Shown here: piece by piece, positions 42,467-51,315 of the stretch
Layout of the letters: each line of letters opens with the position of its first letter
How positions within the stretch are numbered: the first letter of the stretch is position 1
Assembly (NCBI GenBank): GCA_014803545.1
Contig: JAAVBN010000033.1
Span: 1 to 56,504 of the forward strand
Direction: 5' to 3'
Length of the DNA: 56,504 bases
DNA from: a bacterium
Lineage (GTDB): Bacteria; Pseudomonadota; Alphaproteobacteria; Rs-D84; CACZYB01
Translations under genes and position numbers: made by a program
Notes under the pieces: model-generated
What the model saw: only the letters and a program-made list of their open reading frames with translations
Databases searched by the model: none
What the model was told of the DNA's origin: nothing

Positions 42467-43384
42467 ATGCAAACACTTGAAGGATTAAAAAAGCGGATAA
42501 AGACTACTTCTTCACTTAAAGATATAGTGGGAAGTATGAAGACTTTGTCTGCGGTAAGTGTGGGGCAGTATGAAAAATCTACTCGTGCACTTCAAAATTA
42601 TTCAAGTGTGATAGAAAAAAGTTTGCAAGCTGTTTTAAGGGATAAGCCTATACCAGTAAATAAAGAGGTATCAAAAAATCAGAAGATAATAGCGGTTGTT
42701 ATTGGCTCTGATCAAGGATTGGTTGGAAAGTTTAACAAAGTTATTTTTAATTATGCCCTTGATTATTTTAAAAAGAATAATCTTGATAAGAAAGATATAA
42801 CTCTTATTGTTGCGGGAAGAAGTTTAGGGTCAAAAGTGTTGGCCTCTGGGTGGAATATAAATACTTTGTTTTCTATGCCAAGTTCGGTAAAGGTTATGAT
42901 TTCGGTTGCAAAGAAAATTATTCTTCGTTTAGGTGAGCTTAATATAGAAAAAAAAGATGATGAGGGTAGTTTTAATTTTTCAGATGGTAATGTGAAAGTT
43001 TTAGTTTTTTATAACAAAAAAGAGGGTGCAGCGTCCTTTACACAAAATATGTTTCAAATGTTGCCTGTAGATATAGAGTTTTTAAAGGAAGTTCAAAAAA
43101 GGAAATGGGACGATAATCAGATTCCTATGTATAACTATGACGATGTAGGGTTGTTTTATTCCTTTATAAAGCAATTATTGTTTGTAAATATTTATAAGGC
43201 TATTTCACAAAGTTTGGCGGCGGAGCATTTTACAAGAATGATGACTATGCAAAGTGCGGAAAAAAATATTGATGAACATTTGGAGCAAATGAACCTTGAA
43301 TATCAACAAAGAAGGCAGACGGAAATTACTAATGAGCTTTTGGATGTGGTGACGGGTGCAGAGGTTTTGAAAAAGAAAAAGTAA
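42467..43384 (+). CDS. atpG: N-ATPase gamma subunit
   Basis: 305 residues. N- and C-terminal helices of the central shaft (L-K-K-R-I-K-T-T near the start; terminal T-N-E-L-L-D-V-V-T-G-A-E). Divergent in the middle, as in N-ATPases. Last gene of the operon. Confidence 0.9.
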   Translation: MQTLEGLKKRIKTTSSLKDIVGSMKTLSAVSVGQYEKSTRALQNYSSVIEKSLQAVLRDKPIPVNKEVSKNQKIIAVVIGSDQGLVGKFNKVIFNYALDYFKKNNLDKKDITLIVAGRSLGSKVLASGWNINTLFSMPSSVKVMISVAKKIILRLGELNIEKKDDEGSFNFSDGNVKVLVFYNKKEGAASFTQNMFQMLPVDIEFLKEVQKRKWDDNQIPMYNYDDVGLFYSFIKQLLFVNIYKAISQSLAAEHFTRMMTMQSAEKNIDEHLEQMNLEYQQRRQTEITNELLDVVTGAEVLKKKK

Positions 43385-43390
43385 AATATG

Positions 43391-43419
43391 TTGATAGTTT
43401 TCTTTTTTTGATGTAAAAT
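43391..43419 (+). promoter_or_regulatory. Promoter of the DUF192 gene
   Basis: TTGATA (43391-43396), 17 bases, TAAAAT (43414-43419). Confidence 0.6.
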
Positions 43420-43452
43420 ATTACAATGTTTAATGAAAAATTGGAGGATATT

Positions 43453-44049
43453 ATGGTTAAAAATAAAGATAAAAAAAGTAGTAAGAAAAAAATTTGGTTA
43501 ATTCTTTTCCTTATTGTTTTAATCGTTGCTATTGTCGTTGGGGCATTAACTTTTTGCCCTTGTAAAAAAGGTAATATGAAAAGATATGATTTCAAGATTA
43601 CCTCGGCTGATGGTAAAACAGAAAAAGTGTCATTGAAATTGGAAGTTGCTGATAATGATGAAGCAAGACTTACTGGTTTAATGAACAGAAAAAAAATCCC
43701 TGAAAATACTGGTATGATTTTTGATTTTGAAAAACCTGATTACTATTCTATGTGGATGAAGAATACTTATGTTCCTTTGGATATGATTTTTATGAATAAT
43801 GACGGTGTTGTAGTTGCTCTTGCAAATGACAGACAGCCATTGACGGAAGATTATATCAATCCATGTAATTTGGCTTATGAATTATCGGTTTCAGATACTG
43901 ATCCTGATGATAAAGATTGGAATGCATTCTTTGATGGCTGTGAAGAAATTTATTCAAAGCCTGAAAAAGCAACCAGATATGTGATAGAAGTTCCTGCTGG
44001 CACAATTAAAAAAGCAGGTATTGAATATGGTGATAAACTTTCAAAATAA
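43453..44049 (+). CDS. Membrane-anchored DUF192 protein
   Basis: 198 residues from the ATG after TTGGAGG; an upstream ATG at 43426 is less well placed. Membrane helix about 15-35, then the DUF192 core: R-L-T-G-L-M-N-R, G-M-I-F-D-F, M-W-M-K-N-T-Y-V-P-L-D-M-I-F. Found in many bacteria; function unknown. Longer by an insert near 120-150. Confidence 0.85.
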   Translation: MVKNKDKKSSKKKIWLILFLIVLIVAIVVGALTFCPCKKGNMKRYDFKITSADGKTEKVSLKLEVADNDEARLTGLMNRKKIPENTGMIFDFEKPDYYSMWMKNTYVPLDMIFMNNDGVVVALANDRQPLTEDYINPCNLAYELSVSDTDPDDKDWNAFFDGCEEIYSKPEKATRYVIEVPAGTIKKAGIEYGDKLSK

Positions 44050-44082
44050 TATTGCAGATTTTTTTTAATTTTGCTATGATAA

Positions 44083-44110
44083 CTGCTATATATTTTATAG
44101 CAGTTTTTTT
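44083..44110 (+). terminator. DUF192 gene terminator just before rbfA
   Basis: CTGCTATA 44083-44090 pairs with TATAGCAG 44096-44103, then T7. It ends only 12 bases before the rbfA start, so rbfA needs read-through or a promoter within the hairpin region. Confidence 0.75.
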
Positions 44111-44121
44111 AAGAGGTGAAA

Positions 44122-44490
44122 ATGAAAAAAGAAATTTCAAAAAGGCATTATCAGGTTGGCGAATCTATTAAACGAACTTTATCAAAATTATTTTTAGAGG
44201 GTAGGTTTGAGTATAAAATAAAGGATTTGTTTTCTATATTGGAAGTGGTGCCTTCCCGTGGGTTTGAAACTGCGGTGGTGTATGTTTCGGCGCTTGATCC
44301 GTCTAAGAATGAGGAAGTTGTAAAGAAATTAAATGAGATAAGTTCAGAGATAAGATATGAGCTTGCAAATAACAGTGAGTTTCGGACTACTCCAACATTA
44401 ATTTTTAAGCTTGATACTAGTTTGGATTATGCTAAACGAATTGATGACATTTTAAATTCAGAGGAAGTCAGAAAAGATTTGGAAGAGTAG
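44122..44490 (+). CDS. rbfA: Ribosome-binding factor A
   Basis: 122 residues from ATG after AAGAGGTGAAA. KH-like fold: R-x-x-x-V-G-E-x-I-K-R-x-L, V-V-P-S-R-G, V-Y-V-S. It helps 16S rRNA 5'-end maturation and cold adaptation. Three bases before the DUF5131 gene. Confidence 0.85.
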   Translation: MKKEISKRHYQVGESIKRTLSKLFLEGRFEYKIKDLFSILEVVPSRGFETAVVYVSALDPSKNEEVVKKLNEISSEIRYELANNSEFRTTPTLIFKLDTSLDYAKRIDDILNSEEVRKDLEE

Positions 44491-44493
44491 TTT

Positions 44494-45372
44494 ATGCACG
44501 ATATTTGGAATCCTTGGCATGGGTGTTTTAAGAAAAGTGAGGGCTGTCAAAATTGCTATATGTATTATCTTGATAAGCAAAGGGGCAGTCTTGGTTCAAA
44601 AATTTATAAGGTAAGAAATAATTTTGATTATCCTCTTCATAAAAACAAAGATGGTTCCTATAAAATAAAAAGTGGGGAAACTTTGCGTGTGTGTATGACC
44701 TCCGACTTTTTTTTAGAAGAGGCGGATAAGTGGCGTAGGGACGCTTGGGATATTATTAGGAAGCGTAGTGATGTTATCTTTCGTTTTATCACAAAAAGAC
44801 CAGAGCGGATTGCGGAGTGCCTTCCGCCAGATTGGGGTGATGGTTGGGAGAATTGTTTCCTTCATGTGACTTGTGAAAATCAGGTTAGGGCTGATGAGCG
44901 TGTGCCGATACTTCTATCGTTGCCGTTTAAGCATAAGGGTGTTATTTGTGCGCCGTTTATTGGTGAAGTTTCTCTTTTGCCTTATTTAAAAACTGGGAAA
45001 ATAGAGGAGGTAATTGTTGGTGGTGAAAACTATGACGGAGCGCGCGTTTGCAATTATGATTGGGTAAAAAAGCTTTATGATGAATGTGTCTCTGAGAATA
45101 TAAGATTTTGTTTTATGGAAACGGGTAATGTCTTTTTAAAGGATGGTAAAAGGTATCATTTGAAAAATAAGCGAATCCAGTCTGTGATGGCGTATAAATC
45201 TGGATTACAATTTGAAGGAAGAGAGTCAGAGTTTAAACTTTCTCTTCCAAAGGGAGATTTGTTTGGAAATAACAATCTTTATCAAAAAAAGTTTGGTAAG
45301 AATTGTGAGGAGTGTGGCGGAAGGCTTATTTGTAATGGGTGCAGTGGTTGTAATAAATGTGGCAATATGTAA
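44494..45372 (+). CDS. DUF5131 / phage Gp37-Gp68-like protein
   Basis: 292 residues. It starts W-N-P-W-H-G-C then E-G-C-Q-N-C-Y, the Cys pattern of the DUF5131/Gp37 family (radical-SAM-like fold); V-C-M-T-S-D-F-F, F-I-T-K-R-P-E-R, C-E-N-Q and G-G-E-N are also kept. The C-terminus adds a zinc-ribbon-like C-x-x-C, C-x-x-C-x-x-C-x-x-C. Often linked to phages, here between rbfA and a transglutaminase-like gene. Confidence 0.8.
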   Translation: MHDIWNPWHGCFKKSEGCQNCYMYYLDKQRGSLGSKIYKVRNNFDYPLHKNKDGSYKIKSGETLRVCMTSDFFLEEADKWRRDAWDIIRKRSDVIFRFITKRPERIAECLPPDWGDGWENCFLHVTCENQVRADERVPILLSLPFKHKGVICAPFIGEVSLLPYLKTGKIEEVIVGGENYDGARVCNYDWVKKLYDECVSENIRFCFMETGNVFLKDGKRYHLKNKRIQSVMAYKSGLQFEGRESEFKLSLPKGDLFGNNNLYQKKFGKNCEECGGRLICNGCSGCNKCGNM

Positions 45373-45387
45373 GGAGAGGAGAATATA

Positions 45388-46119
45388 ATGGATATTAAAA
45401 AATATTATTTGGAACAGGCGAATCGTTCAAAAATTTCAAAAAGTTTTGCGGATAAATTCCCTGATACTCCGAATGAAATTATGAAAAAAGTAAGGAAGTT
45501 GATTTTTCATCCTTGTGAATGTATTGATAATTTTGATGATGAAAATTGGCCCAGATATTTTACGATAAAGGAGTTGGAGGAAAAGTTGAAAAAGCAAACT
45601 CCTGTTGTCGGTAAGTGTAGGGAATATACTTTATTATCTGTTGCAGTGATGAGAGCAAAGGGGATTCCTGCTCGTTCAAGGTGTGGGTTTGCAACCTATT
45701 TTGATGCTGGAATTTATGAGGATCATTGGATAGTTGAATATTGGAATAAGGGTTGGAAGATGGCTGATGCACAGAAGAAGAAATATAATCTTACAACTGG
45801 GGAATTTATAAATGGGGCGATTGCGTGGCAATTGGTTCGTAAATATAAATTCAATCCGTCTTTGTTTGGATTTACAGGTGGGGATTGTTCACTTGGATTT
45901 CATTATGTTGTTGGGCAACTTATTCGTGATGTAAGCGGTCTTTTGAAAGATGAGTTAGAGTATGCAGAAGAAAGTAAGATTATGTCAAAGGGTTATAAAT
46001 TAAAAGATGAGGAACTTGCCTTGTTTGATAATGTATCAGAATTAGTTTTAAATGATGATATTGAAAAATTGAAGCCTATATTTGCGAAACTTAAAGAGAA
46101 TATAAAAATAGGTAAGTAA
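45388..46119 (+). CDS. Transglutaminase-like protein
   Basis: 243 residues, no signal peptide. The Cys-His-Asp triad of the fold is visible: V-G-K-C-R-E (about 73), E-D-H-W (about 112), M-A-D-A-Q (about 127). Likely a cytoplasmic cysteine-protease-type or amide-cleaving enzyme; substrate unknown. It follows DUF5131 by 15 bases. Confidence 0.7.
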   Translation: MDIKKYYLEQANRSKISKSFADKFPDTPNEIMKKVRKLIFHPCECIDNFDDENWPRYFTIKELEEKLKKQTPVVGKCREYTLLSVAVMRAKGIPARSRCGFATYFDAGIYEDHWIVEYWNKGWKMADAQKKKYNLTTGEFINGAIAWQLVRKYKFNPSLFGFTGGDCSLGFHYVVGQLIRDVSGLLKDELEYAEESKIMSKGYKLKDEELALFDNVSELVLNDDIEKLKPIFAKLKENIKIGK

Positions 46120-46125
46120 AATAAA

Positions 46126-46150
46126 ACCCCTCGGTTTGAGGGGTGTTTTT
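46126..46150. terminator. Bidirectional terminator
   Basis: ACCCCTC 46126-46132 pairs with GAGGGGT 46138-46144, T-run on plus and A-run upstream. Confidence 0.8.
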
Positions 46151-46393
46151 TTAGATATTTAAAGCAGTGCGGTATGTGTCTGTTAACTCATCAAGCTCGG
46201 TTCTGTCTGCTTCATCAAGTTTTTGAAGACGTAGCATTACTTTCATAATTTTTGGGTCATAGCCGTAATCTTTTGCCTCTGCAAAAATTTCCTTTATATC
46301 ATTTCTGATATTTGCCATTTCTTCTTCTAATCTTTCGATTCTATCCATAAAACTTTTAAGTTGTGTTGCGTCTATTCCGTCGGTTTTTGCCAT
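46151..46393 (-). CDS. gapR: GapR-like DNA-binding protein (DUF2312)
   Basis: 80 residues, all helical: L-K-S-F-x-x-R-I-E-R-L-E-E-E, then I-K-E-I-F-A-E-A-K-x-x-G-Y-D-P-K-I-M-K. GapR clamps overtwisted DNA ahead of replication forks in Caulobacter. The family is nearly confined to alphaproteobacteria, so it supports the placement of this genome. Confidence 0.9.
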   Translation of the reverse strand: MAKTDGIDATQLKSFMDRIERLEEEMANIRNDIKEIFAEAKDYGYDPKIMKVMLRLQKLDEADRTELDELTDTYRTALNI

Positions 46394-46530
46394 TTGTATC
46401 TCCTTTTTTAAAAGTTAATAAAAAATAAGTTGTAAAACTTAAAATATAATGTATTATATTACCCATAAAATTACTTAACTACAAGTAAAAAAATAAAAAA
46501 AATATAAATTAAAACGAAAAGGATGTAAAA

Positions 46531-47982
46531 ATGGATTTGAAGAATCTTGATAATAATTATAGATTTACAAAAATCGTTGCAACTATTGGTCCTGCAACGG
46601 AAGAATATGAAAACTTAAAGGCTGTGATTGAAGCTGGCGTTAATGTTTGCCGTCTTAACTTCTCTCATGGAACACACGAAGATCATAAAAAAAGATTTGA
46701 TAATATTAAAAGAATCGAAAAAGAATTAAATAAGAAAATTGCTATCATTGCTGATATGCAAGGTCCAAAACTTCGTGTTGGTAAATTTAAAAATGAAAAA
46801 GAAATGCTTGTTGATGGACAAGAATTTACTTTTGATAACAGTGAAGAGCTTGGCGATAACACAAGAGTTCAACTTCCAAATGTTGCGATTCTTGATGCTT
46901 TAAAAGTTGGTGATTACGTTCTTATCAACGATGGTAAAATGAAAGTTCAAGTTATTGAAAAAAATGCTGGTTCAGTTAAAACAAAAGTTATTGTTGGCGG
47001 TATGATTTCAGACAGAAAAGGATTCAACCTTCCTAATACTGTTGTTGATCTTCCTGTATTTACAGAAAAAGATTTGGACGATTTGGAATTTGCTCTTTCA
47101 TTAGGTGTTGATTGGGTTGCGGCTTCATTCGTACAAACTCCTGATGATGTAAGATATGCAAAGAAGATTATTAATGGTCGTGCATCACTTATTTTAAAAA
47201 TTGAAAAGCCTACTGCTGCGATTGATTATTTAGAGGAAATTGTTGAACTTTCCGATGCTATTATGGTTGCTCGTGGTGATTTGGGTGTTGAAGTAGAACC
47301 TCAAATGGTGCCACTTCTTCAAAAAAGAATGATTAAAGTATGTCGCGAAAAAAGAAAGCCAGTTGTTGTTGCAACACATATGTTGGAATCTATGACTGAT
47401 AATACTTTCCCAACACGTGCAGAAGCAAGTGACGTTGCAAATGCTGTTTACGAAGGAACAGATTGTGTTATGTTATCTGCTGAATCTGCATCTGGAAAAT
47501 ATCCTGTGGATGCTGTTAAAATGATGGTTTCTATTATTAAACAAGTTGAAGCTGATCCAGAATACAGAAAGTATATTGGTTCATTTATCAGCGATATAAA
47601 AGAAAATACTTTGGGTGATGTTATGACTGCGGTTGCATCTGATATTACAAGAAAGACAGAAGCAAAGGCTGTGTTCGCATATACAACAAGTGGAACAACA
47701 GTTATCAACCTTTCAAAACATAAACCAAATGCTCCTATCGTTGCTGTGACAACAGAAGATAAAGTTGCTGGAAGAACTGCTCTTTGCTGGGGTGTTGTTC
47801 CAAAGATTGTTGAAACAACAGATAGCGATAAGATTGACGACTTATCAAGAAGTATTGCAAAGGAACTTAAACTTGCAAAAGAAGGTGATGAATTAGTTCT
47901 TACATTTGGTAAGGGAACTGCTACTTCAAAATCTATCTTTAAAGAAGGTGCTACAACTTTGGTAAGTGTTATAAAAGCTTAG
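46531..47982 (+). CDS. pyk: Pyruvate kinase
   Basis: 483 residues. T-I-G-P-A, F-S-H-G, I-L-K-I-E-K-P (catalytic Lys), M-V-A-R-G-D-L-G-V-E, and T-R-A-E-A-S-D-V-A-N-A-V are all present. It makes ATP and pyruvate at the end of glycolysis. Own terminator. Confidence 0.95.
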   Translation: MDLKNLDNNYRFTKIVATIGPATEEYENLKAVIEAGVNVCRLNFSHGTHEDHKKRFDNIKRIEKELNKKIAIIADMQGPKLRVGKFKNEKEMLVDGQEFTFDNSEELGDNTRVQLPNVAILDALKVGDYVLINDGKMKVQVIEKNAGSVKTKVIVGGMISDRKGFNLPNTVVDLPVFTEKDLDDLEFALSLGVDWVAASFVQTPDDVRYAKKIINGRASLILKIEKPTAAIDYLEEIVELSDAIMVARGDLGVEVEPQMVPLLQKRMIKVCREKRKPVVVATHMLESMTDNTFPTRAEASDVANAVYEGTDCVMLSAESASGKYPVDAVKMMVSIIKQVEADPEYRKYIGSFISDIKENTLGDVMTAVASDITRKTEAKAVFAYTTSGTTVINLSKHKPNAPIVAVTTEDKVAGRTALCWGVVPKIVETTDSDKIDDLSRSIAKELKLAKEGDELVLTFGKGTATSKSIFKEGATTLVSVIKA

Positions 47983-48004
47983 TTTCTTTTTATTTTGGTA
48001 AAAG

Positions 48005-48030
48005 TCCCCTCGGTCAGAGGGGATTTTTTT
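48005..48030 (+). terminator. pyk terminator
   Basis: TCCCCTC 48005-48011 pairs with GAGGGGA 48017-48023, then T7. Confidence 0.85.
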
Positions 48031-48106
48031 ATATTAGAGGGGTTAAAAAATATTTTTGTGCGAATCTGTTGACTTTCTATAAGCCCTTGAATTTACAAGC
48101 GTTTTA

Positions 48107-48115
48107 CCCCCCCCC
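48107..48115. repeat. Poly-C tract (C9)
   Basis: Nine C in an AT-rich gap, 89 bases upstream of the lipoprotein gene at 48205. Possible slippage site. Confidence 0.5.
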
Positions 48116-48204
48116 GTGAGTATTTTTTCCTTGTGAAATTCCTTATTTTATGCTATTATTATATATGTTAAAATTTAATATTAACTTACAAATAAGGAGG
48201 AAAA

Positions 48205-49278
48205 ATGAATAAAAAAGTTTTAACGTCTTTAATAGCTCTTTTATCGGCTTGTTCAATGGTAGACTCTGCAAAAGTAGAAAGCGAATCGGTAAAGGACAAA
48301 AATCTTGAAGGGTATAAACTTTATACTTGGGATAATACAAAAGAGTGTGGTGAGAAAAATAAGCAAAATAATTTTATCAGAAAGTGTGAAAAAGAAAGTG
48401 GTGCATTTTTAAATGGTGTTATAAAAAGCACTTCTGATAGTGACAAGTATGGTAATTCCTATACATATTATAAAGATGGATTTGAAGTAAAGTATATTTC
48501 ATATTGGAAAAATGGGAATGTTCAATATACTTCGGAAAGTGAAATAGATGCAAAAAATCTTATAAAAAAGGAAACTTCTAAAAGTTATTTCAAGACAGGT
48601 GAGCTTTCATCAGATTATGATAGAAAAGTGGATTTAATTACAAATGATGAGATTAGTTATACTGGTGTGAATTATTATAAAACTGGTGTAAAAAGTTCTG
48701 TTATGAAAGGTGGAAGAAATTTAAAATCTGAAAATTGGACCTATGATACAGACGGAAGTTTCATTTTAAAAGGTGAACGTCCATATAAAGATTATAATGA
48801 AAAGGAAAGTTCTTTTGATAGAAGTGTGAATGATATTTGGGTAAGATATGATAAAGATGGAAAGCCATATAATGGTATGGTAACATATCATTTTGATGAA
48901 TATCCAGATAAAATTGAATCTCATGTAAGTTTGAAAAATGGTAAAAAAGATGGAACTTCGGAATATTTCTATATAAAAGAAGATGGTGGAGATACTGAAT
49001 ATACTACAAATACATACAAAGATGGTGTTGCAGTTTCATTTATATCAACTCCATTTGATAAAGACAATAATCCAGTGGGAGAAACTTATTTCTTTGATAA
49101 TACTAAATATTCAAGAAATATATATCCAACAGGACAGAATAAATTAAGCACATTATGTGCGTATAAAGGAATTGATGGAAATGTTTATTTTTATGGAAGT
49201 ATAGCTGAAAAATTAAATGCTATATTTGAAAAGAATAAGACGAAAAATCCTTGCCCTGTTTTGGACTTTATAAAATAA
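48205..49278 (+). CDS. MORN/YwqK-like lipoprotein
   Basis: 357 residues. Lipoprotein signal with L-L-S-A-C-S (Cys16). The body has repeated Y-x-x-G/x-x-x-x-x-x-Y-Y-K-x-G strand units, of the MORN-variant/YwqK type (about 80-290). Anchored in the envelope; role unknown. A C9 tract lies in its upstream gap. Confidence 0.7.
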   Translation: MNKKVLTSLIALLSACSMVDSAKVESESVKDKNLEGYKLYTWDNTKECGEKNKQNNFIRKCEKESGAFLNGVIKSTSDSDKYGNSYTYYKDGFEVKYISYWKNGNVQYTSESEIDAKNLIKKETSKSYFKTGELSSDYDRKVDLITNDEISYTGVNYYKTGVKSSVMKGGRNLKSENWTYDTDGSFILKGERPYKDYNEKESSFDRSVNDIWVRYDKDGKPYNGMVTYHFDEYPDKIESHVSLKNGKKDGTSEYFYIKEDGGDTEYTTNTYKDGVAVSFISTPFDKDNNPVGETYFFDNTKYSRNIYPTGQNKLSTLCAYKGIDGNVYFYGSIAEKLNAIFEKNKTKNPCPVLDFIK

Positions 49279-49298
49279 GAAGTTGTTTTTTTATTATG

Positions 49299-49337
49299 AA
49301 GTAGCGTTCTTGTGGACGCTACTTTGTTTTTGTTTAA
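49299..49337 (+). terminator. Lipoprotein gene terminator
   Basis: AAGTAGCGT 49299-49307 pairs with ACGCTACTT 49316-49324, then a T-rich run. Confidence 0.8.
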
Positions 49338-49345
49338 CATTTTAC

Positions 49346-49374
49346 TTGACTTTTATCTCCTAAAATTGTATTTT
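49346..49374 (+). promoter_or_regulatory. Promoter of the motor-like operon
   Basis: TTGACT (49346-49351), 17 bases, TATTTT (49369-49374). Confidence 0.65.
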
Positions 49375-49404
49375 GTCAATAAAGATTATATTTAGGAGTA
49401 TAAA

Positions 49405-50574
49405 ATGTTTAGAAAAAAATTAAAAAGTGATATAAATCCAGAGGCTATTTTTGTTCGAAAGTCTGGGCTTTATATGTCTTTTGTTAGAATGTGTTTGTTT
49501 ATGGTGGCGATGACTGTTTTAATATCATTTGTTGCGCCAACACTTAGGAATATTTTTCTTTCCAATAAAGTTTTAAACTCATTTATTTTAATTGTATTTG
49601 TTTTTGGTGTGTTTATCAATTTCAGAAATACAATTATGTTGATTGGGGATGTTGATTGGATAAATGATTTCTTTGCGGGACGTGATAAGGGCAGAGTGCC
49701 AAATATTATCACACCTGTGGCTTTTCTTTTAAAAGAGCATAGAAAAGCACGTAGACCATATATGGAAGCTGGCACTATGAGGACTTTGCTTGGGATTATT
49801 GATTCAAGGCTTAGTGATTACAAGGAATCGGCTGGATATTTTTCTGGGGTGTTGGTGTTTTTGGGACTTCTTGGCACATTTTGGGGGCTTCTTTTAACAA
49901 TTGGTTCGGTTGGTGATGTAGTTCGTAATCTTGATATTGTGGGTGGTAATGTTGGTGCTATGTTTGAAAGTTTGAAAGCGAATATTTCAAAGCCTTTGTC
50001 TGGTATGGGAACGGCGTTTTCAACATCACTTTTTGGACTTGGATCCTCGCTTATTTTGGGATTTTTACAACTTCAAACGAATCTTGCTCAACATTTCTTT
50101 TATAATGAGTTAGAAGAGAATATGACAAGATATACAAGGATTATTTCTGCATCGGCTTTGGCAGAAGGTGGTGATGGCTCAATTATTACTTATCTTCAAG
50201 CTATGTTGGAACAAACTGGGGATAATATAAATACTCTTCAAAAAACGGTTATGAAATCTATTGATAGTAATGCGGAGCTTTCGCATCGTATGACTGCGAT
50301 GGCGGAGCAGACATCAAAGCTTGCAACTCAGATGCAAGAAAAATTGAAGGTTATGGAAAAAATTTCGGTTGCACCTGAAAAGCTTTATCCTGTGCTTAAT
50401 GACTTGGTTAAAATTTCAAAATCTGGGTTTGGTATGGACGACAAAACCAGAGATCATATCAGAAATATGGATTTGGGACTTTCCGATATGACTGAAAAAT
50501 TATCGTCTGATATAAGATTGCTTGCAAAAACAGTTGCTATGACAAATAGTGAAAATAAAAAAGATAAAAAATAA
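49405..50574 (+). CDS. MotA/TolQ/ExbB-type proton channel protein
   Basis: 389 residues. Two N-terminal helices (about 28-50, 56-75), then the channel helices: V-F-L-G-L-L-G-T-F-W-G-L (about 150-172) and G-M-G-T-A-F-S-T-S-L-F-G-L (about 198-222), then a C-terminal coiled coil (about 260-340). Forms a proton-driven stator with the protein at 51316. Operon: this gene, two small genes, the MotB-like gene. Confidence 0.8.
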   Translation: MFRKKLKSDINPEAIFVRKSGLYMSFVRMCLFMVAMTVLISFVAPTLRNIFLSNKVLNSFILIVFVFGVFINFRNTIMLIGDVDWINDFFAGRDKGRVPNIITPVAFLLKEHRKARRPYMEAGTMRTLLGIIDSRLSDYKESAGYFSGVLVFLGLLGTFWGLLLTIGSVGDVVRNLDIVGGNVGAMFESLKANISKPLSGMGTAFSTSLFGLGSSLILGFLQLQTNLAQHFFYNELEENMTRYTRIISASALAEGGDGSIITYLQAMLEQTGDNINTLQKTVMKSIDSNAELSHRMTAMAEQTSKLATQMQEKLKVMEKISVAPEKLYPVLNDLVKISKSGFGMDDKTRDHIRNMDLGLSDMTEKLSSDIRLLAKTVAMTNSENKKDKK

Positions 50575-50586
50575 CGGAGGTTTATT

Positions 50587-50955
50587 ATGGATAGATATGT
50601 TATTATGTTTGTTAATTGTGTTTCTTTTGACAGTAGTAAAATTATTCAAGTTTATGTTAAAAAGTTAAGTAGAAGAAATATAGATAAGTGTTTTTATCTT
50701 ACTTCTAATGAAACAGGTTGTTCATCAGATAATGATATGACATTTGATACATTTAGGAATATTTTATCTTCTATGAAAAAATCGGAATTGATGAATTTAA
50801 AAAGAAATATCAGTGGCGATAAAGAAGGTATTGTTAGCTCTATGCTTGATAGTGAATTTAAAAGAAGAAGAATGTCTACCTTTAAAAATTTCAAAAATGG
50901 TAATTTTGACTCAATGGGACTTGTTAAAGCTTCGCAACTTCAAAGAGGAAAATAA
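50587..50955 (+). CDS. Small protein between motor-like genes (1)
   Basis: 122 residues, no signal or membrane helix, basic C-terminal half. Starts after ACGGAGG, 12 bases past the MotA-like gene. Shares with the next protein a helix ending M-N-L-K/S-L-N-I and a similar position (weak resemblance). Not recognised. Confidence 0.6.
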   Translation: MDRYVIMFVNCVSFDSSKIIQVYVKKLSRRNIDKCFYLTSNETGCSSDNDMTFDTFRNILSSMKKSELMNLKRNISGDKEGIVSSMLDSEFKRRRMSTFKNFKNGNFDSMGLVKASQLQRGK

Positions 50956-50956
50956 A

Positions 50957-51313
50957 ATGCGTAAAATAAAATCTATTGTTGGAAATATGGTATATTTTTC
51001 TGATTTAAAAGAAAATGCATATTGGGATAATATGTATGACAGAATGGATAATAATGCCTTTTATACTGCAAATCAGATAATAGAAGATTTAGATGATAAA
51101 GATATTAAAAAGTATATTGTTGTTGATAGAGAATTAAGTATTAATGAGTATGGTGAAGAAATTCTTTTATCTGATATTGTTAAGATGAGGGCCGATGATA
51201 TAATGAACCTTTCACTTAATATAAAAGGTAATCCAAAAATTCTTAAAATTGTTCAAAGAATGATTGGGGATTGTCCTAGTCCAATAAATAACTTTTTTGG
51301 TAATCAAAGATAA
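50957..51313 (+). CDS. Small protein between motor-like genes (2)
   Basis: 118 residues from the ATG one base after the previous stop; a longer frame from 50813 would overlap it heavily. Soluble; V-V-D-R-E-L-S-I-N-E then I-M-N-L-S-L-N-I-K-G. Ends two bases before the MotB-like start. Probably a partner of the stator complex; not recognised. Confidence 0.6.
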   Translation: MRKIKSIVGNMVYFSDLKENAYWDNMYDRMDNNAFYTANQIIEDLDDKDIKKYIVVDRELSINEYGEEILLSDIVKMRADDIMNLSLNIKGNPKILKIVQRMIGDCPSPINNFFGNQR

Positions 51314-51315
51314 AA

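Noticed and set aside
44494..45372. Prophage remnant suggested by the Gp37/Gp68-like gene
   Set aside because: No other phage gene nearby; it sits in a tight run with rbfA and is common on chromosomes.
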